A stretch of 16,295 bases of DNA, taken from NCBI GenBank assembly GCA_964472265.1, contig CAYYJO010000043.1:1-16295 (forward strand), read 5' to 3'. The position numbers were made by a program, and so were the translations under genes. Under the pieces are notes generated by a model. The model searched no databases. It had not been told where the DNA came from and saw nothing but the letters and a program-made list of their open reading frames with translations. This document shows, in pieces, positions 13,856 to 16,295 of this stretch; the first letter of the stretch is position 1, and the number at the start of each line of letters is the position of its first letter. The stretch is from JAGNLA01 sp964472265. Lineage in GTDB: Bacteria; Caldisericota; Caldisericia; JAAYUI01.

Positions 13856-15343
13856 ATGAAAAAGATTCTCATTATTGGTGCAGGCATGGGCGGTCTATCT
13901 GCTGGCATATTCGGCCAGGCAAGCGGTTTTGAAACAGAGATTTTTGAGCACCATACCGTGCCTGGTGGTCAGGCATGTTCCTGGAAAAGAAAAGGCTACA
14001 CCTTCGACGGATGCCTTCATCACTTCATGGGTGCAGCTCCCTATTCAAAACTCTACGCCTTGTGGAAAGAAGTTGGCGTAAATCCTGATATTTTCATCCC
14101 CCTCAACGAATGCGTAAGCGTCTGGAAAAATGGAAGGCAGTTCTTCGACTGGTACGACACCGAAAAACTTGAAAAACACATGCTCGAACTCTCGCCAGAC
14201 GATAAACCCCAGATCACAAAATATATCAACAAAACCAGACAGATCGGCAAGTTTGACATCGCCGGGGAGATGGTGGTGTCTGGAATCAAAGGATTTTTCT
14301 CACATCCTGTCAAATTCATCCAGATGATCGGCAACATGGGAATCACCCTCGAAAAATTCGCCAGTGGATTCAAAGACCCGATGCTGCACGAAGGGTTCAA
14401 GCTTGTGGAATATTCTCTGTCAATTATCCCTCTTGGGTTGCATCTTGGAAAGAAATCCGATGGAGCAAACGGTGGAATCAAATGGCCGCCAGGCGGAATC
14501 TCACACGTTGTCAACTCGATGGCTACCAAATATGAAAAATCAGGCGGGAAGTTGAACCTTGGCAAAAAAGTCACCAAAATCCTGGTAGAAAATGGCAAGG
14601 CTGTCGGAATTCAGCTGCAGGATGGCACAAAGGTCAAAGGCGACTACGTCATCTCTGACGCAGACGGAAGAAAAACGCTCACTGAGTTGCTCGAAAACAA
14701 ATTCACCCACGAGAAGCTTCAGGGTTATCTCAAGCCGATTGGCGGAGAAACCAACTGGGCTTTCCATGTCTATCTTGGAGTAAATCGTGATCTTTCAAAG
14801 GAGCCCAATTCAATTCACATTCTCCTCGACAAACCGGTTGAGATTGCCGGCCACACCTGCAACCATATCGAGCTTCAGATGTTTGGTTTCGACAAATCCA
14901 TGGCTCCCGAAGGCAAAGGCGTGATCAAGGTTGAATTGTTCTCAACCTGGGATTACTGCGAAAACATCGGCAGGGACAAAGAAAAATACGAAGCTGAGAA
15001 AAAGGCGATAGCCGACAAGGTGATTGAGATACTGGACAGCACTTATTTCAAAGGGTTGAAAGATCAAGTTGAGGTTGTGGATGTCCCAACGCTTCTGACC
15101 TGGGCGAGATACCTGAACAGCCAGTACGGTTTCATGCTCAACCCAAACCGCAAGCTGGACATCATGAGCAGCCTCATGGGCAAGTCCGACACTGAAACCG
15201 TCAAAGGGCTTGAAAATTTCAGATTTGTTGGAACCTGGGCGACGGCAACCGGCGCACTCTTTGCAAATGTTTTCTCTGGCAAAAAGGCAATAAAGGCAAT
15301 CTGCAAAAGTGAAAAGGCGAAATTCAAAACGCCTTCGATGTAA
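13856..15343 (+). CDS. CrtI/retinol-saturase-like FAD-dependent oxidoreductase
   Basis: A 495-aa flavoprotein of the phytoene desaturase/all-trans-retinol 13,14-reductase superfamily. The Rossmann FAD-binding motif is at the very N-terminus, IIGAGMGGLSAG (residues 6-17), followed by an acidic strand end (EIFEHH) and PGGQACSWKRKGYTFDGCLHHF, typical of the family. A GGISHVVNSMATKYEKSGGKL segment and a C-terminal FRFVGTWATATGALFANVFSGKKAI block (second flavin-contacting region) complete it. These enzymes add or remove hydrogen across polyene or lipid double bonds; the substrate here is unknown and no carotenoid genes are nearby. The start is fixed by the FAD motif position. No Shine-Dalgarno is present before the ATG, and a promoter placed for a leaderless transcript lies just upstream. 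It stands alone, 63 bp ahead of the peptidase gene. Confidence 0.85.
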   Translation: MKKILIIGAGMGGLSAGIFGQASGFETEIFEHHTVPGGQACSWKRKGYTFDGCLHHFMGAAPYSKLYALWKEVGVNPDIFIPLNECVSVWKNGRQFFDWYDTEKLEKHMLELSPDDKPQITKYINKTRQIGKFDIAGEMVVSGIKGFFSHPVKFIQMIGNMGITLEKFASGFKDPMLHEGFKLVEYSLSIIPLGLHLGKKSDGANGGIKWPPGGISHVVNSMATKYEKSGGKLNLGKKVTKILVENGKAVGIQLQDGTKVKGDYVISDADGRKTLTELLENKFTHEKLQGYLKPIGGETNWAFHVYLGVNRDLSKEPNSIHILLDKPVEIAGHTCNHIELQMFGFDKSMAPEGKGVIKVELFSTWDYCENIGRDKEKYEAEKKAIADKVIEILDSTYFKGLKDQVEVVDVPTLLTWARYLNSQYGFMLNPNRKLDIMSSLMGKSDTETVKGLENFRFVGTWATATGALFANVFSGKKAIKAICKSEKAKFKTPSM

Positions 15344-15406
15344 GGTCGTGTTTAATTTCAAACACCCCAAAAAAGGGATAAAGTTGAATCTGGAGGTCTT
15401 GATATC

Positions 15407-16295
15407 ATGAAAGACGACAAGAAAACAAACAACGACGAGAAGAAGCCAAAACTTGGCGAAAAGCTGTTCTACAAAACCAAAAACATCTGGGAAAACAACA
15501 AGCTGCACGACCAGATCATGAAATTCGCAGTTCCTTACAAGAAATTCCTCGGTGAAGTCAAGACCGAGAGGGAAGCAACTGCCTGGGCAGTGGCCAGACT
15601 CAAAAAGGGCGGCTACAAGGAAGGCAAAGGCGAGAAAGTCTTCATGGTCAACAGGGGCAAGTCGGTCATTGCAGCCTGGATGGGCAAACAGCCGATTTCA
15701 GAAGGATTCAACCTGGTTGTTGCTCACACGGATGCACCAAGAATTGACCTCAAGCAGGTTCCGGTCTATGAAGACACAGGCCATGCCATGCTTGACACCC
15801 ACTACTACGGCGGAATCAAGAAGTACCAGTGGCTCAACCTTCCGCTTGCAATCCACGGAACAGTCATCACCGAAGAAGGCAAGAAGCTTGACATCGTGAT
15901 CGGCGAAGAGGACGAAGGCGCAGTGGTCATCACTGACATCCTCATCCACCTTGCAGCACAGCAGATGGAAAACCCGGCAGCAAAAGTCATGTCAGGTGAC
16001 CAGCTCAACGCACTTGCAGGCACGATGCCCCTCACCGGCGACGACTTCAAGGACGAGAGCGACAAAATCAGGCTCAACGTCATGAAGATCCTAAACGACA
16101 AATACGGGATCAAGGAAGAGGACTTCATCAGCGCCGAACTGGAACTTGTTCCATCAGGAAAAGCTCTTGACGTCGGAATCGACAAATCGATGATCATGGG
16201 CTACGGCCAGGATGACAGGATTTGCGCCTACACAGGACTTGAAGCCCTTCTTGACATGAAGACTCAGCCGGAAAGAACCGCAATCGTCTGGCTCG
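15407..16295 (+). CDS. M18-family aminopeptidase (3' end beyond the window)
   Basis: The frame stays open from ATG 15407 to the window edge: 296 complete codons of a family that usually has about 430-480 residues. The M18 zinc-peptidase signature AHTDAPRIDLK (residues ~108-118) supplies the first metal-ligand His and catalytic Asp; DTHYYGGIKKYQWLNLPL and MGYGQDDRICAYTGLEALLD are further strongly conserved family blocks. The remaining metal ligands lie past the edge. M18 enzymes are cytoplasmic dodecameric aminopeptidases that remove N-terminal residues, often acidic or hydrophobic. GGAGGT (15392-15397) lies 9 nt before the start. The N-terminus is unusually Lys/Asp/Asn-rich (KDDKKTNNDEKKPK), probably a flexible extension. 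Amino-acid release by this enzyme would fit a peptide-fermenting life, which is inference. Confidence 0.9.
   Translation, partial: MKDDKKTNNDEKKPKLGEKLFYKTKNIWENNKLHDQIMKFAVPYKKFLGEVKTEREATAWAVARLKKGGYKEGKGEKVFMVNRGKSVIAAWMGKQPISEGFNLVVAHTDAPRIDLKQVPVYEDTGHAMLDTHYYGGIKKYQWLNLPLAIHGTVITEEGKKLDIVIGEEDEGAVVITDILIHLAAQQMENPAAKVMSGDQLNALAGTMPLTGDDFKDESDKIRLNVMKILNDKYGIKEEDFISAELELVPSGKALDVGIDKSMIMGYGQDDRICAYTGLEALLDMKTQPERTAIVWL

Overview
This 16.3 kb window looks like the chromosome of an anaerobic, fermenting bacterium with moderate GC content. The evidence is a 2x[4Fe-4S] ferredoxin, butyrate kinase, a crotonase, a ferredoxin-thioredoxin-reductase/rubredoxin fusion and a probable selenoprotein. 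MraY and several secreted proteins with 'stalk' domains (copper amine oxidase N-terminal-like) show a peptidoglycan-containing cell with an elaborate surface. No single gene fixes the phylum. An uncultured lineage of the Riflebacteria/Wallbacteria kind is only a guess. TGA is an ordinary stop for many genes here and Trp is TGG, so the genetic code is standard.

Layout. (1) 116-337 (-): a ferredoxin-type delta subunit of a 2-oxoacid oxidoreductase, divergent from the next block; back-to-back sigma70-type promoters lie at 356-449. (2) 470-8651 (+): one tightly packed operon, nearly every junction an ATGA overlap or a gap of a few bases: butyrate kinase, enoyl-CoA hydratase, DUF4388 protein, secreted 12-repeat NHL protein, WecG/TagA glycosyltransferase, CsaB-like pyruvyl transferase, ComF-like phosphoribosyltransferase, ECF S-component, a 69-aa HMA-domain protein with an in-frame UGA at the first Cys of CxxC, and a normal Cys-containing HMA protein. 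(3) 8712-11649 (+): two tandem secreted PQQ-like beta-propeller paralogues with identical ends and diverged middles. (4) 11637-12593 (-): mraY, convergent with and overlapping the second paralogue. (5) 12704-13467 (+): glutaredoxin plus FTR-beta/rubredoxin fusion, a disulfide-reduction pair. (6) 13468-13855: AT-rich spacer with a strong inverted repeat. (7) 13856-15343 (+): a CrtI/retinol-saturase-like FAD oxidoreductase whose promoter suggests a leaderless mRNA. (8) 15407 to the window end (+): an M18 aminopeptidase, truncated by the edge.

How the genes fit together. The ferredoxin and butyrate kinase/crotonase genes suggest oxidation of branched-chain or other 2-oxoacids to acyl-CoA, with ATP recovered by substrate-level phosphorylation. 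The NHL, WecG, CsaB and PQQ-propeller genes point to building or decorating the cell surface. The two HMA proteins look like a metal-chaperone pair.

The most notable hidden item is the UxxC HMA protein at 8242-8451, which conventional gene calling would miss. It aligns without gaps to its Cys-containing neighbour, is start/stop coupled at both ends, and has a hairpin downstream of the UGA that fits a bacterial SECIS. The second is the mosaic tandem PQQ-propeller pair, whose 80-bp identical 3' tract runs past the stop codon into a copy of the mraY tail.
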